Source: Paenibacillus senegalimassiliensis
GTDB taxonomy: Bacteria; Bacillota; Bacilli; Paenibacillales; Paenibacillaceae
Assembly (NCBI RefSeq): GCF_001486585.1
Contig: NZ_LN909046.1
Coordinates: forward strand, 1,550,001 to 1,614,000
DNA length: 64,000 nt
Reading direction: 5' to 3'
Below, piece by piece: positions 1 through 8,556 of this stretch. How positions within the stretch are numbered: position 1 is the first letter of the stretch; each line of letters opens with the position of its first letter. Position numbers and translations under genes: made by a program. Under the pieces are notes generated by a model. That model did no database searches. It was not told the origin of the DNA and worked only from the letters and a program-made list of their open reading frames with translations.

Positions 1-575
1 TCCGCAGCATCAAACAAATAGACGCGATTACGCTTCTTGTTCGATATACCCTCTCCGTTATGCCAGAAGGGGATTTCATCCAGCACCGTGTAATCCTGCT
101 CTTCTTGATAGGAGCGCCGCGCCTTCTCTTTATCCTCTTCGCTGAAACCGGTCACATTGGGACTATTATGATCATATACCGCTTTGACCGCCCACAGCGT
201 TCCCCATAGTGGATGAATCTCGCTGACCTTAAGCGGAATAGAGAAGGCTTTCAAGGCTTCCCCGCCATCAAAACTAAGCGTATAGAAATGGGTCCGTGGT
301 TCCAGCGGATGAGGGGTCTTGTCTTCGTGCTCCCGGTTAGCCTGGATAAACAAAGTGTCATCGTCCAGCCAACGAAAGGCTCCCAAGTCCCCCATCCCTG
401 TGTACTGCTTCACAGTACCGCCGGAGACTTCACTAATCCATAGGTCAGATAAGTAACCCTTCTTCTCTTTATTACTCGTCTTGACGCAGTAGGCCGCATA
501 TTTGCCGTTTGGAGAAAGCTCCACGCCCGACAAAAATCGGTATCTGGTAAAATCATCTGCCTGTAGCAGAAACAT
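1..575 (-). CDS. S9 family peptidase (prolyl oligopeptidase type), partial
   Basis: The reverse strand encodes 191 codons from an ATG at 575, preceded by AAAAGGAGTT, and the frame runs off the window edge. The protein starts MFLLQADDFTRYRFLSG and continues with ELSPNGKYAAY and SEVSGG segments. These are WD40/beta-propeller-like repeats typical of the N-terminal propeller of dipeptidyl-aminopeptidase/acylaminoacyl-peptidase (S9) enzymes, which cleave short peptides in the cytosol. The catalytic alpha/beta hydrolase domain with its Ser-Asp-His triad would lie outside the window, so activity cannot be checked. Family assignment rests on the propeller only. Confidence 0.75.
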   Translation of the reverse strand, partial: MFLLQADDFTRYRFLSGVELSPNGKYAAYCVKTSNKEKKGYLSDLWISEVSGGTVKQYTGMGDLGAFRWLDDDTLFIQANREHEDKTPHPLEPRTHFYTLSFDGGEALKAFSIPLKVSEIHPLWGTLWAVKAVYDHNSPNVTGFSEEDKEKARRSYQEEQDYTVLDEIPFWHNGEGISNKKRNRVYLFDAA

Positions 576-659
576 CCTGACAACTCCTTTTTTTCCGATT
601 TCCCCCATTTTACTACGTCTGGATGCAGAACAAAAGAAGTTGTCGTCAAATGAAGTTCC

Positions 660-1058
660 CTATCGGCCAAATAAAATATCTAGAATCGTGGAAAATTTAC
701 CTGTGGTATGCCCCTTCAATACATCGGGGTTGTACATCTCTACGTATCCACAATGAAGGCAGGATGCGAGCAAGTAGTGATGATGCTGGACATCAAGCAG
801 CTTGCTGAGCCCCGCGCCCGTCATGGACACTTCCTGTACTGAGCTGTCCCGGCCGCCGCACTTGACACATTTGAACCGATGTTGCAGTACCACCGGCAAG
901 TCAAAATGATCCATGACCCGAGTGGGTTCGGACACCCCTTGCTCCTCCTCGGGTCCAGGCTTGCCCTCCAAATGCTCCGGCAACACCTCATGCTTGCAAT
1001 CCGGGCACACCCCACCAATCAGGATGACCCGTTCCCCGCACCATGGACACTGAATCAT
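660..1058 (-). CDS. Zn-ribbon nucleic-acid-binding-type protein
   Basis: A 132-residue protein with two cysteine clusters. CPWC...CPDC lies near the N-terminus and could form one zinc ribbon. CVKC...CLHCGY in the C-terminal half sits around a conserved MTGAGLSKLLDVQ stretch, typical of the small Zn-ribbon (DUF2082-like) proteins predicted to bind nucleic acids. Starting at the ATG at 1058 places GGAGGCGGTGCAC correctly upstream; the GTG at 1064 would be too close to it. It follows the HAD phosphatase gene after 12 bp and is probably cotranscribed with it. The cellular role is unknown. Confidence 0.7.
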   Translation of the reverse strand: MIQCPWCGERVILIGGVCPDCKHEVLPEHLEGKPGPEEEQGVSEPTRVMDHFDLPVVLQHRFKCVKCGGRDSSVQEVSMTGAGLSKLLDVQHHHYLLASCLHCGYVEMYNPDVLKGHTTGKFSTILDILFGR

Positions 1059-1070
1059 GTGCACCGCCTC

Positions 1071-1784
1071 CTACATGAATAATTTACGGCCTGAAGCGAC
1101 CAAGGCCTTAATCTCAGCCAAACTGCGAATTTCATAGGTTGGCTGAAGCCCAAGCGTATTAGGCTTACCTTGCGGATTGAACCAGCAGGTAGCAATACCA
1201 TAACTGATACCGCCCTGCATGTCGGAGGTCAAGGAATCCCCAATGATCATTACCCGGCTTTTGTCAGTGATACCCAGCTTGTTAAAGGCGTAGTCGAAGA
1301 TCCCCGGATGCGGCTTCTGATACCCGGTGTCCTCCGATACGATAATTTGCTCGAACATTCCGTTCAAGGCTGATTTGGCAATACGGCTCGTCTGCACCTT
1401 CTTGATTCCATTGGTGATAATGGACAAGCGATATCCAGCTTCCATCAGCGACGAACAAATTTCATAAGCGCCATCAATCAGTTCATGCCCTTCACCCAGC
1501 CGGTCCAAATAATATTCGCTGATTAGCTCCACCTCGGAACGTGTCTTCAAGCCAAGCTGTGTAAATAAACGAGCAAAGCGCTCTGTTCTTAGGGAAGCCA
1601 GTGTTATCGTCCCCTGTTCGAACTCCCGCCAAAGTTGCTGGTTAATGCTTTGATAGGCTTCCATCACCTCTACCGTGCCAGGCAGCCCCTCGTATTCCAA
1701 TGTGCCAAGCAGCGCGCTGCTCTCTGCCTTCGGATAATCAAACAATGTATCGTCCGCGTCAAATAAAAGATGCGTATATGTCAA
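1071..1784 (-). CDS. HAD-superfamily hydrolase, YjjG/YfnB-type nucleotidase
   Basis: A cytosolic HAD phosphatase of about 237 residues. Motif I is FDADDTLFD near the N-terminus, motif II is SIITNG mid-protein, motif III is the K in YQKPHP, and motif IV is MIIGDSLTSD. The IIGDSLTSDMQGG signature and overall length fit the YjjG family, which dephosphorylates (non-canonical) pyrimidine nucleoside monophosphates. I prefer the TTG start at 1784 because AGGGGGC sits about 7 nt upstream. The ATG at 1805 has no ribosome-binding site and would add seven unusual residues. Substrate is inferred from the family only. Confidence 0.82.
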   Translation of the reverse strand: MTYTHLLFDADDTLFDYPKAESSALLGTLEYEGLPGTVEVMEAYQSINQQLWREFEQGTITLASLRTERFARLFTQLGLKTRSEVELISEYYLDRLGEGHELIDGAYEICSSLMEAGYRLSIITNGIKKVQTSRIAKSALNGMFEQIIVSEDTGYQKPHPGIFDYAFNKLGITDKSRVMIIGDSLTSDMQGGISYGIATCWFNPQGKPNTLGLQPTYEIRSLAEIKALVASGRKLFM

Positions 1785-1901
1785 ATAAATGCCCCCTGTT
1801 CCCATCCTATGCCGTTACAAAGCAAATTTGGCTCTCTTTTTTGCTTCCGCTCCCTCAATCTTAGGCAAAATGCCATATGAAGTAAATGTTTAATCAAAAA
1901 A

Positions 1902-1935
1902 AGGCCTGCCAAAGCGCATATGCGCTAGGCAGACC
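1902..1935 (-). terminator. Intrinsic terminator after the secreted-protein operon
   Basis: A long hairpin whose inner part is the perfect palindrome AGCGCATATGCGCT (1913-1926), flanked by AGGCCTGCC/GGCAGACCT arms. On the minus strand it is followed by seven Ts. It lies just after the gene ending at 1958. Confidence 0.85.
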
Positions 1936-1957
1936 TGATTTAACAGATCGAGGTCCA

Positions 1958-2524
1958 CTATCTAAGCTTGGCTACCGTCACAGCTACTTTCTCCAGTTGC
2001 GAGCGGCTCAACTCTCCGTCCGGCGAGCTTATCGTCACGAACCGGTCCTTCAAGGCAAAGGAAAGCAAAGGTGTCTGATCGGGTGTGTACCACTTGGCCT
2101 GAACTCCATTGGACAAGGTTACCGCTTCCCCCTCATAAGCGTAAGCATAATCTCGCGGGGAGATGTTGACCGTCATCCGGTCAAATATGAATTGAACCCC
2201 ATCATCAGAAGCAACCACTTTTTCGAAGCTGTCCCCTTTTGTCATCTTCCTTGGGGCGTAGGGCGTTTCAAAGGATTCAAACTTGGCAAATGCTTGAGCA
2301 ATTTCTTTGCGCTCTGCTTTGGTGTAATTAACTCGAGTTAAATCCGCATGGGCATCGTCTGCTCGGGGAGCACACTCCGTCATCTTGGATCGAGGTCCGT
2401 CATGCTGCCACTTCTTCCCTTGATTGGTGTGCGCCGCTGCAACCTGCGCAGGAAGTAAAGCGATAGCCAAGATAACTAAGGTAAGCACATACCGTTGCCA
2501 TTTGTTCGTCTTCATCATGCTCAC
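1958..2524 (-). CDS. Secreted protein of unknown function (DUF4367-like C-terminus)
   Basis: 188 residues with a clear N-terminal signal peptide: positive MKTNKWQR, then a hydrophobic stretch ending PAQVAAAH, so it is probably exported and cleaved after an Ala-x-Ala site. The C-terminal part has alternating strands (VQFIFDRMTVN, AKWYTPDQTPLLSFALKDRFVTI) and ends with LSRSQLEKVAVTVAKL. This resembles the end of DUF4367 domains found in sporulation and anti-sigma-linked proteins. Its start overlaps the stop of the VanZ gene by 4 bp (ATGA), indicating translational coupling. No catalytic motif is visible. Confidence 0.7.
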   Translation of the reverse strand: MSMMKTNKWQRYVLTLVILAIALLPAQVAAAHTNQGKKWQHDGPRSKMTECAPRADDAHADLTRVNYTKAERKEIAQAFAKFESFETPYAPRKMTKGDSFEKVVASDDGVQFIFDRMTVNISPRDYAYAYEGEAVTLSNGVQAKWYTPDQTPLLSFALKDRFVTISSPDGELSRSQLEKVAVTVAKLR

Positions 2525-3000
2525 TCCTTTTGATCTTGTTGTTCATGAAGCCAGGGAAGCTGCCTGAATAGCGCATACCCTAGCCAAAAACCAGCCGTAT
2601 TCAGAATAAAGTCGTCGACGTCAAAGCTGCCTCTTCTTAGTACAAGTTGCAACAATTCCAGCACCAGTACCCCAAGCAGGAAGAGTGGGAGTGCTAACTG
2701 CAGTTTTCCTTTACACAGGATGGGCAAGCCGATCCCAAACGGAACAAATACGCCGATATTCCCGACGATATTGATCAGCCACGCACTTGACAGGAAATCC
2801 CGGGACCCGAAAAATTGGAGTATCGTATGAAACGGCAGCACATTGTACATATAAGACTCCTGCGTGGTCCTGCCAAAGCCGAGCAGCATCCAATACGCCA
2901 GCAATAAAGCATAGCCCGTTAGGAGAACTGCTGTTATCTTTTTACATAACCCTTCCCTACCGATTTCAAACAACCCCCTCTCATTTTGTTCACACGTCAT
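2521..3000 (-). CDS. VanZ-family membrane protein
   Basis: A 159-residue integral membrane protein with about four hydrophobic segments. It has the VanZ family hallmarks NVLPF, NIVGNIGVFVPFG, an E in LELLQL, and the terminal FDVDDFILNTAGFWLGY. VanZ-like proteins are small membrane proteins, some linked to teicoplanin resistance or envelope processes; most have no defined activity. It lies 11 bp downstream of a GNAT gene and overlaps the secreted-protein gene by 4 bp, making a three-gene operon. Confidence 0.85.
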   Translation of the reverse strand: MTCEQNERGLFEIGREGLCKKITAVLLTGYALLLAYWMLLGFGRTTQESYMYNVLPFHTILQFFGSRDFLSSAWLINIVGNIGVFVPFGIGLPILCKGKLQLALPLFLLGVLVLELLQLVLRRGSFDVDDFILNTAGFWLGYALFRQLPWLHEQQDQKE

Positions 3001-3011
3001 TAGTTATATAC

Positions 3012-3581
3012 TCAAGGCTTAACGGGGAGCGTGGCACTTAGACGATGAGCGGTCAAATCCTGTGGCAGCATCTCCATGAAGATCTCGTCAAAATAGTGCC
3101 CGTTGACATAGTAGCTTTGTGTACGACGGCCAATCTCACGGAAGCCTGCCTTCTCGTAGCTCCGAAGAGCCGGCTTGTTGAACTCGTATAATCGCAGCAT
3201 AATATTCTGAACGTTTAATAACTGGAAGCCATACTCGCAAAGCAACTGTAGAGCTTCTGTTCCAAAGCCCTGCCCCCGTGATGCTTCTTCTCCTATGAAA
3301 ATACCGGCCTCGGCTGTGCGATGAACGGGATGGATTGAGAATAAAGAGCAACTCCCCAGTAACTCATGATTCTGAAGGGAAACGATAGCAAAATGGTGCC
3401 CTTCCTTCGCCATGTCCTGCAAAATCTCCTGTTCTCGCTGTATTCCGAATACCTCTCTGGACACCCCCAGCTTTACCGATAAAGAAAGATTATTTATCCA
3501 GTGGGTATACTTTTCCACATCTTCCGGATTGACCGGGGATAGATATACCCGATCTCCCACCAGCTTCTTGAAATATTTCAT
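3012..3581 (-). CDS. GNAT family N-acetyltransferase (RimJ/RimL type)
   Basis: 189 residues with the RimJ/RimL-like layout: VYLSPVNPEDVEKYTHW at the start, the EAGIFIGEEASRGQGFGTEAL acetyl-CoA pyrophosphate-binding motif (Q/RxxGxG) near residue 95, and FNKPALRSYEKAGFREIGRRTQ near the end. It would transfer an acetyl group from acetyl-CoA to an amine; the acceptor is unknown. The ATG is preceded by GGGAGGG at good spacing. It is the first gene of an operon with VanZ and the secreted protein. Confidence 0.85.
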   Translation of the reverse strand: MKYFKKLVGDRVYLSPVNPEDVEKYTHWINNLSLSVKLGVSREVFGIQREQEILQDMAKEGHHFAIVSLQNHELLGSCSLFSIHPVHRTAEAGIFIGEEASRGQGFGTEALQLLCEYGFQLLNVQNIMLRLYEFNKPALRSYEKAGFREIGRRTQSYYVNGHYFDEIFMEMLPQDLTAHRLSATLPVKP

Positions 3582-3721
3582 AGTTAACCCTCCCTATTCA
3601 TGCAATTGCCTAAATTTGTGGTTCATTATACACCTTCACAGCCACTCCAAATCTATGTAAATATTTTCAAAATAAAGAAGAATATAATTGTAAATGATAT
3701 CACAAAATGGTAATCTATATC

Positions 3722-3735
3722 TGATAGCGCTATCA
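3722..3735. promoter_or_regulatory. cre-like operator (CcpA or other LacI-family site)
   Basis: TGATAGCGCTATCA is a perfect 14-bp palindrome that fits the CcpA cre pattern (TG-N2-ARCG-N-WWW-CA). It lies 71 bp before the GH16 glucanase start, where a bound repressor could block the promoter. This suggests carbon catabolite control. A dedicated LacI-family sugar regulator could also bind it, but no such gene is adjacent. Confidence 0.65.
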
Positions 3736-3806
3736 TTTTTTTGTTCATTTGTCAACATCTTCAAATTTGAAATGCAAGACCCACTCTATTTGAAGGAGCG
3801 AATGCA

Positions 3807-5051
3807 ATGCCAAGACGTAGTAAACCTCTCTACCTATTTCTGCTGGTCACACTCCTGATCGCCTTTATACCACCTTCTGGCACGGCGAATGCAGCTAACT
3901 GGAATTTGGTCTGGTCCGATGAATTTAACGGCTCCTCGTTAAATACATCCAATTGGACCGCCGAAATCGGCACCGGATCATCGGGCTGGGGAAATAATGA
4001 GCTTCAGTATTACACCAACCGATCGCAAAACCTCCAGGTGACTGGCGGCAATCTCGTCATTACCGCACAGAAGGAAAACTACGGGGGCATGAATTACACT
4101 TCTGCACGTATCAAAACTCAAGGATTAAAAAGCTTCAAATACGGTAAAATCGAAGCACGTATTAAAATTCCAACCGGACAAGGAATCTGGCCTGCCTTCT
4201 GGATGTTGGGCGACAATATCAGTTCGGTAGGCTGGCCTTATTGTGGCGAAATCGACATTATGGAGCATGTCAATCATAACCCATCCGTCAACGGAACAGT
4301 CCACTGGGATGCAGGAGGCCATGCCGAATTCGGCCGGACCTCAGGCAATCTCGATTTCTCGCAGTTCCACGTATACAGCATAGAATGGGACGCCAACTAT
4401 ATCCGCTGGTTCGTGGATGGCGTTCAGTATAATGAGATTCTTATTGCCAATGGTGTTGGAAGTACCGAAGAATTCCAGAAGTCATTTTTTATCCTGCTGA
4501 ATTTGGCTGTAGGTGGGAACTGGCCGGGCAGCCCGAACAGTTCTACCGCATTCCCTGCACAAATGCTGGTCGATTATGTGAGAGTGTATCAGGATCAAGC
4601 CTCACCAGGACAGGGTATCGAGAGCGGGGCTGTTTATACTTTAACCTCCAAGGTCAGCGGCAAAGTACTTGATGTAGCAAGTAGTTCCACTGCCGATGGC
4701 GCCAAATTGCACCAATGGACTTCTAATAACGGTAACAATCAGCGTTTCCGCGTGGATCATATGGGCGACGGCTATTACAAGCTAACCGCCATGCACAGCG
4801 GGCTGGTGATTGATGTACCTTATGGCACCTCGGATCGAGGCGTTCAGCTCCAGCAAGTCGTCGATTATGGTACCGATGCACAACGATGGAGAATTGTCGA
4901 TGCAGGCGGAGGTTACTACAAGCTGGTATCCAAAGCCAGCGGACTGGTGATGGACGTGTCAAATTCATCGACTGCCGACGGTGCTGTCGTGCAGCAATGG
5001 ACGGACAACGGCACGGATGCTCAAAGATGGCGGCTCACCAAAATCAATTAA
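3807..5051 (+). CDS. Secreted GH16 endo-beta-glucanase with C-terminal ricin-type lectin domain
   Basis: 414 residues. Residues 1-30 are a signal peptide ending TANA. Residues about 31-265 form a GH16 laminarinase/lichenase domain with the catalytic motif EIDIME at 148-153 (nucleophile E148, acid/base E153), and it closes with LVDYVRVYQ. Residues about 275-414 are a beta-trefoil carbohydrate-binding module (CBM13/ricin-B) with three QxW-type repeats ending NNQRFR, DAQRWR and DAQRWR. The enzyme probably hydrolyses beta-1,3 or beta-1,3-1,4 glucans outside the cell. AAGGAG precedes the ATG by 8 nt. It has a cre-like operator upstream and a hairpin downstream, so it is a single-gene unit. Confidence 0.93.
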   Translation: MPRRSKPLYLFLLVTLLIAFIPPSGTANAANWNLVWSDEFNGSSLNTSNWTAEIGTGSSGWGNNELQYYTNRSQNLQVTGGNLVITAQKENYGGMNYTSARIKTQGLKSFKYGKIEARIKIPTGQGIWPAFWMLGDNISSVGWPYCGEIDIMEHVNHNPSVNGTVHWDAGGHAEFGRTSGNLDFSQFHVYSIEWDANYIRWFVDGVQYNEILIANGVGSTEEFQKSFFILLNLAVGGNWPGSPNSSTAFPAQMLVDYVRVYQDQASPGQGIESGAVYTLTSKVSGKVLDVASSSTADGAKLHQWTSNNGNNQRFRVDHMGDGYYKLTAMHSGLVIDVPYGTSDRGVQLQQVVDYGTDAQRWRIVDAGGGYYKLVSKASGLVMDVSNSSTADGAVVQQWTDNGTDAQRWRLTKIN

Positions 5052-5063
5052 GCTGATGCAGCA

Positions 5064-5092
5064 ATAGGGGCGGAACCCTCTTCCGCCCCTAT
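5064..5092. terminator. Hairpin terminator between convergent genes
   Basis: A perfect 12-bp stem, ATAGGGGCGGAA/TTCCGCCCCTAT, with a 5-nt loop lies between the GH16 gene and the oppositely oriented membrane protein gene. The T-run is poor on both sides, so termination efficiency is uncertain. Confidence 0.65.
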
Positions 5093-5107
5093 GTTACTAT
5101 GCTGTTG

Positions 5108-5581
5108 TCACGCTTGCCCTGGTTCCAGGTTCCGATAGATTTGAAGACTTGACGGAATATGCCCTATACCCAGAATAATGGCACTTACGAGCATAGGAAT
5201 AGACTCCAGCAGCAGGGAAGAAGCCAAGAAATACAGTACGGGCATAATCGCCATGGGCACCGGAATTCCCCACAGCGGTGCAAATAACCAATAATATCTC
5301 CTCCCCTGGCGAAGATACCGCACCCACCCTACCGAATAGAGCAGCATGGCAATGATCATGATGACCAGCGCTAGACTGGCTAAGCTTTGATTCATATGTA
5401 TACCGTAAAAAAGAGGCACCACCATAACCCCTACCCGTCCTGCACCCTCCGCTACCTTCAGTCCAAGATGCACCTGAACAGCCTGTACGGAAGAGGGCAT
5501 CCCCTCTGGAGGCCACGCCCAGAATAAAAAATTAGGCAACAAAACTACAGCAGGTATAATCAAACTGATTACATGGAACAA
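5108..5581 (-). CDS. Hypothetical integral membrane protein
   Basis: About 157 residues with four to five hydrophobic segments (start, VIMIIAMLLYSVGWV, LFAPLWGIPVPMAIMPVLYFLASSLLL, and MLVSAIILGIGHIPSSL). I do not recognise a named family. The TTG at 5581 has GGAGG upstream; the GTG at 5599 would overlap that ribosome-binding site. Translation in this frame is coherent and hydrophobic, unlike the overlapping Cys/Gly/Arg-rich alternative frame. It is monocistronic and convergent with the glucanase. Confidence 0.6.
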   Translation of the reverse strand: MFHVISLIIPAVVLLPNFLFWAWPPEGMPSSVQAVQVHLGLKVAEGAGRVGVMVVPLFYGIHMNQSLASLALVIMIIAMLLYSVGWVRYLRQGRRYYWLFAPLWGIPVPMAIMPVLYFLASSLLLESIPMLVSAIILGIGHIPSSLQIYRNLEPGQA

Positions 5582-5679
5582 ATCTTCACCCGCCTCCACT
5601 TTTCTCTCATCTTAGCAAGTCATCCGGACTAAACGATGTGACATTCCTCAAAGTGGAAATCCTGACAAGTTGTCGTGGG

Positions 5680-6327
5680 TTAATCCTTGATATCTAATCC
5701 CAGCAGCTTGGAGAAGCCAATGGCTTGCTCGGGAGATACCGTGCAACCGGCCAATGCCCGTACTGGAATATCTATTCGGTCATAAGTACAAGTGCTGATA
5801 TCGATGCCTTTCAGCGATGTTTCATTAAAATCGGCCTCGTTCAGTTGGCATTCCTCAAATTCGATGTCCTTCAGCTTGCTGCCGTAGAAGCTAGCATGCT
5901 GTAGCGAGCACGTGACAAAGCGTATTTGCTTGAGCGAAGCTTCAGCTAAATCACTCAGATTCATGACGCAGTTCTCAAACGTGACCGAACCCATATTGGC
6001 CTTGGATAGATTGATTCCTGTCAACTTACAATCCTTGAAATGAACACGATGAACGATGCCACGGTGTAGTACGGCATTAGACAAGTCGCAATTCTCTAGT
6101 ACCACATCTGTCAAATCGATATGCTCGAACCGGGTATGGGCAAAGGAACAGCTACGCAGTAGTACCTTGGATAAAATGCATTTATCCATGACCTCTCGTT
6201 CGATATGTACACCGCTCAGCAACCGATTCACCAGTTCATGATCTTCATCTTCTAGCAGGTCCTCTCTCCGAGCTTCAGCCAAATCCGCAGGAAGCTGCGG
6301 CAGGACAATTTTTGATTTTGCCGCCAT
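5680..6327 (-). CDS. Pentapeptide-repeat protein
   Basis: 215 residues. From about residue 45 to 185 the sequence repeats in five-residue units with a hydrophobic centre (for example CSFAH, IDLTD, CDLSN, INLSK, ADFNE), predicted to fold as a right-handed quadrilateral beta-helix. Some members, such as the Qnr and MfpA proteins, mimic DNA and bind gyrase; many have unknown roles. The ATG at 6327 has AAAGGAG 9 nt upstream; a TTG at 6354 lies before that site and is unlikely. It starts only 39 bp after the helicase gene of the Shango-like operon on the same strand with no visible terminator, so it may be cotranscribed. Confidence 0.82.
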   Translation of the reverse strand: MAAKSKIVLPQLPADLAEARREDLLEDEDHELVNRLLSGVHIEREVMDKCILSKVLLRSCSFAHTRFEHIDLTDVVLENCDLSNAVLHRGIVHRVHFKDCKLTGINLSKANMGSVTFENCVMNLSDLAEASLKQIRFVTCSLQHASFYGSKLKDIEFEECQLNEADFNETSLKGIDISTCTYDRIDIPVRALAGCTVSPEQAIGFSKLLGLDIKD

Positions 6328-6366
6328 CGTTATCTTCTCCTTTGATCGATTCAATCGATATTTCTG

Positions 6367-8556
6367 TTATAACTTGCTCAGTGCCTCGGACAAGCCAGTT
6401 ACATCCAATCCATCGGCAGCAAAAGCACGCCGAACTAACTCGGGAGGCACAAATTCATCATATTTGCCAAGATACGGAGCTTCGTCCACATCGAGCAATG
6501 CCTCCGGGCCCGGGGCTACTGCAAGCTCAGACCGAATACTGTCAAGCAATTCATCGGCTCCTGCCTTTCCGGCAACCACCATATAATAAGGTTCCATAGG
6601 CACCACTTGCCGCAAGCCCATCGACTCCTTCAAGTTATGCTTCAGCAAACGTTCCAGCGTACGGAACTGCTTGCTGCCTGCCCAAGGTAATACAAATAGC
6701 GAATCCCCTCCGGCCGGGATCACGGGGCTGCGCAACAGACCACTTTCCCGAGCCAGGCGGCGCGCCCTTTCCAGCCGGTTGGCTGCTCCGGGTGCCAGAT
6801 ACGAATACAAAGTATGCTCCTCCAGCACTTCGCGCATCTTCTGCATGACCCGGGTATGTACATCTCCCCCAGCTCCCAGCCACAGCGTATCCACCTTGCC
6901 TCGAGAAGCTTTGACATACACCGCCTTATGCTTGTTATCCACTTCCTCGACCTTCCACAGCTTGCCCGCCAGCGAGAAGCAATACCCCGGCGGGGGCACT
7001 GTGGTAATACTGCCGATCTCCTCGGAACCGTTATATACAACATGTTCTTCATCATCCTTGAACACGGCATAGAAGCGAAAATTATTAACTACCTTCTCGC
7101 CACCAAGCCCAATCATTAGCGTGCCTTCCTCCGTCTGCTGAATATGGTCCGTCTTCAGTAGATAATGAAGAAGTCCCTTGTATTCTTCGGGGTCGATACC
7201 GCGGAATGCAGGCAATGTCAGCACCGCTCGCGCCAGCTCGGCTGGTTCGGCCTCACCGATGCTCTTAAGCATACTCATGGTCTGATGATACAACACCCCT
7301 ATGGGCTTACGCCGTAAATCTACCGGTTCAACCCAGCGCTCTCGGACATATAGCTCTATGACGGCGATAGCTCGCAGCAGCATCCAGGGCATCCGGGCAG
7401 GAAGCTGGGCCTCTTCGTCCTCCTCCTCGGCGCACAGGAACATCATCTCGGATGCCTGATCTCCGCGCCGACCCGAACGGCCCAGCCGCTGCACGAAGCT
7501 GGAGCAGCTATAAGGTGCCCCAAGCTGAATGACCCGCTCCAATTCGCCAAGGTCGATGCCAAGCTCCAACGTTACCGTTGCCGCAGCTACCGCCGGACCG
7601 GGACCCGAGCGAAGCGCAGCTTCGGCCTCTTCCCGCAGCATGGCTGAGATGCTTCCGTGATGGACATGAAATACATCGCGTTCCTCCCGCTTGGCAGCAA
7701 TGCGGCGCATCTCCAGCGTGGTCAACTCCGCATCACTACGGCTGTTGGTAAAGACCAACGCTTTCTTCTGGTGTGTATGGTCATAAATATAGTTATAGTA
7801 GTTCTGTTTCGCCAGCTCCAAGTGCTCGGCTTCCTGCTCGTTCCTGGCATCAGGGAAGGAGAAATGCTCTACCGATAACTTGAGCTTTCTGCCCCCCGAA
7901 GGAGCTACCACCTCCACGGGCTGAGGGGTACCTGCTCCCAACCAATGAGCGGCGGTATCGTAATCGCTAAGGGTAGCGGACAAGCCAATTCGCCGTGGCG
8001 TGCAAGAAGCCATCCGCTCCAGTCGGTTCAATTGACTAATCACCTGAATCCCCCGGTCCGCCCCCATGAAGGCATGCACCTCATCAATCATAATGTACCG
8101 CAAATCGTGGAATAAGGCGGGGATTGCATTCGGGCGATTCATCAGCAGCCCCTCCAGCGACTCTGGAGTAATCTGCAATACGCCGCAGGGATGCTGCATC
8201 AGCTTGGTCTTCTCGGCTTGAGCCACATCGCCATGCCAGTGCCAGACAGGAACTTCTCCTTCCCGCAACAGCTCGCTGATTCGCTCAAATTGGTCGTTAA
8301 TTAGCGCCTTGAGCGGGCCGATGTAGAGGATGCCTACCGAGCTTGAGGGCCGATTATGCAGTTCTGTAAGCGCCGGGAAGAACGCCGCCTCCGTTTTGCC
8401 CGAGGCGGTACCTGAGGCGATCAGCAAATGATGGGATGTATCAAACAGCACCCGCGCCGCTTCCAGTTGAGCCTCGCGCAGCGTATCCCATTGCTTGCGG
8501 TAGATATATTCCTGAATGAATGGCGCCAGACGGGAAAATAAGTCAGCGCCGCTCAT
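6367..8556 (-). CDS. sngC: Lhr-like DEAD/DEAH-box helicase, Shango SngC-type
   Basis: 729-residue superfamily 2 helicase. Motif I GTASGKTE is at 49-56, motif II DEVH at 158-161 and motif III SAT at 193-195. Motif IV is VFTNSRSDAE, motif V is TLELGIDLGELERVI, and motif VI is QRLGRSGRRG near residue 355. The core resembles Lhr-type 3'-5' helicases and is followed by about 300 residues resembling the Lhr winged-helix/accessory region. Its start overlaps the ATPase gene by 4 bp (ATGA). The order TerB protein, ATPase, helicase matches the Shango anti-phage system of published surveys, in which all three proteins are needed. The helicase presumably acts on phage or replicating DNA. Helicase identity is sure; the Shango role is inferred from the triad. 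Confidence 0.85.
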   Translation of the reverse strand: MSGADLFSRLAPFIQEYIYRKQWDTLREAQLEAARVLFDTSHHLLIASGTASGKTEAAFFPALTELHNRPSSSVGILYIGPLKALINDQFERISELLREGEVPVWHWHGDVAQAEKTKLMQHPCGVLQITPESLEGLLMNRPNAIPALFHDLRYIMIDEVHAFMGADRGIQVISQLNRLERMASCTPRRIGLSATLSDYDTAAHWLGAGTPQPVEVVAPSGGRKLKLSVEHFSFPDARNEQEAEHLELAKQNYYNYIYDHTHQKKALVFTNSRSDAELTTLEMRRIAAKREERDVFHVHHGSISAMLREEAEAALRSGPGPAVAAATVTLELGIDLGELERVIQLGAPYSCSSFVQRLGRSGRRGDQASEMMFLCAEEEDEEAQLPARMPWMLLRAIAVIELYVRERWVEPVDLRRKPIGVLYHQTMSMLKSIGEAEPAELARAVLTLPAFRGIDPEEYKGLLHYLLKTDHIQQTEEGTLMIGLGGEKVVNNFRFYAVFKDDEEHVVYNGSEEIGSITTVPPPGYCFSLAGKLWKVEEVDNKHKAVYVKASRGKVDTLWLGAGGDVHTRVMQKMREVLEEHTLYSYLAPGAANRLERARRLARESGLLRSPVIPAGGDSLFVLPWAGSKQFRTLERLLKHNLKESMGLRQVVPMEPYYMVVAGKAGADELLDSIRSELAVAPGPEALLDVDEAPYLGKYDEFVPPELVRRAFAADGLDVTGLSEALSKL

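Noticed and set aside
5097-5516. 139-codon ORF overlapping the hypothetical membrane protein
   Set aside because: It is Cys/Gly/Arg-rich with low-complexity composition and no family resemblance; the other frame is hydrophobic and better supported.
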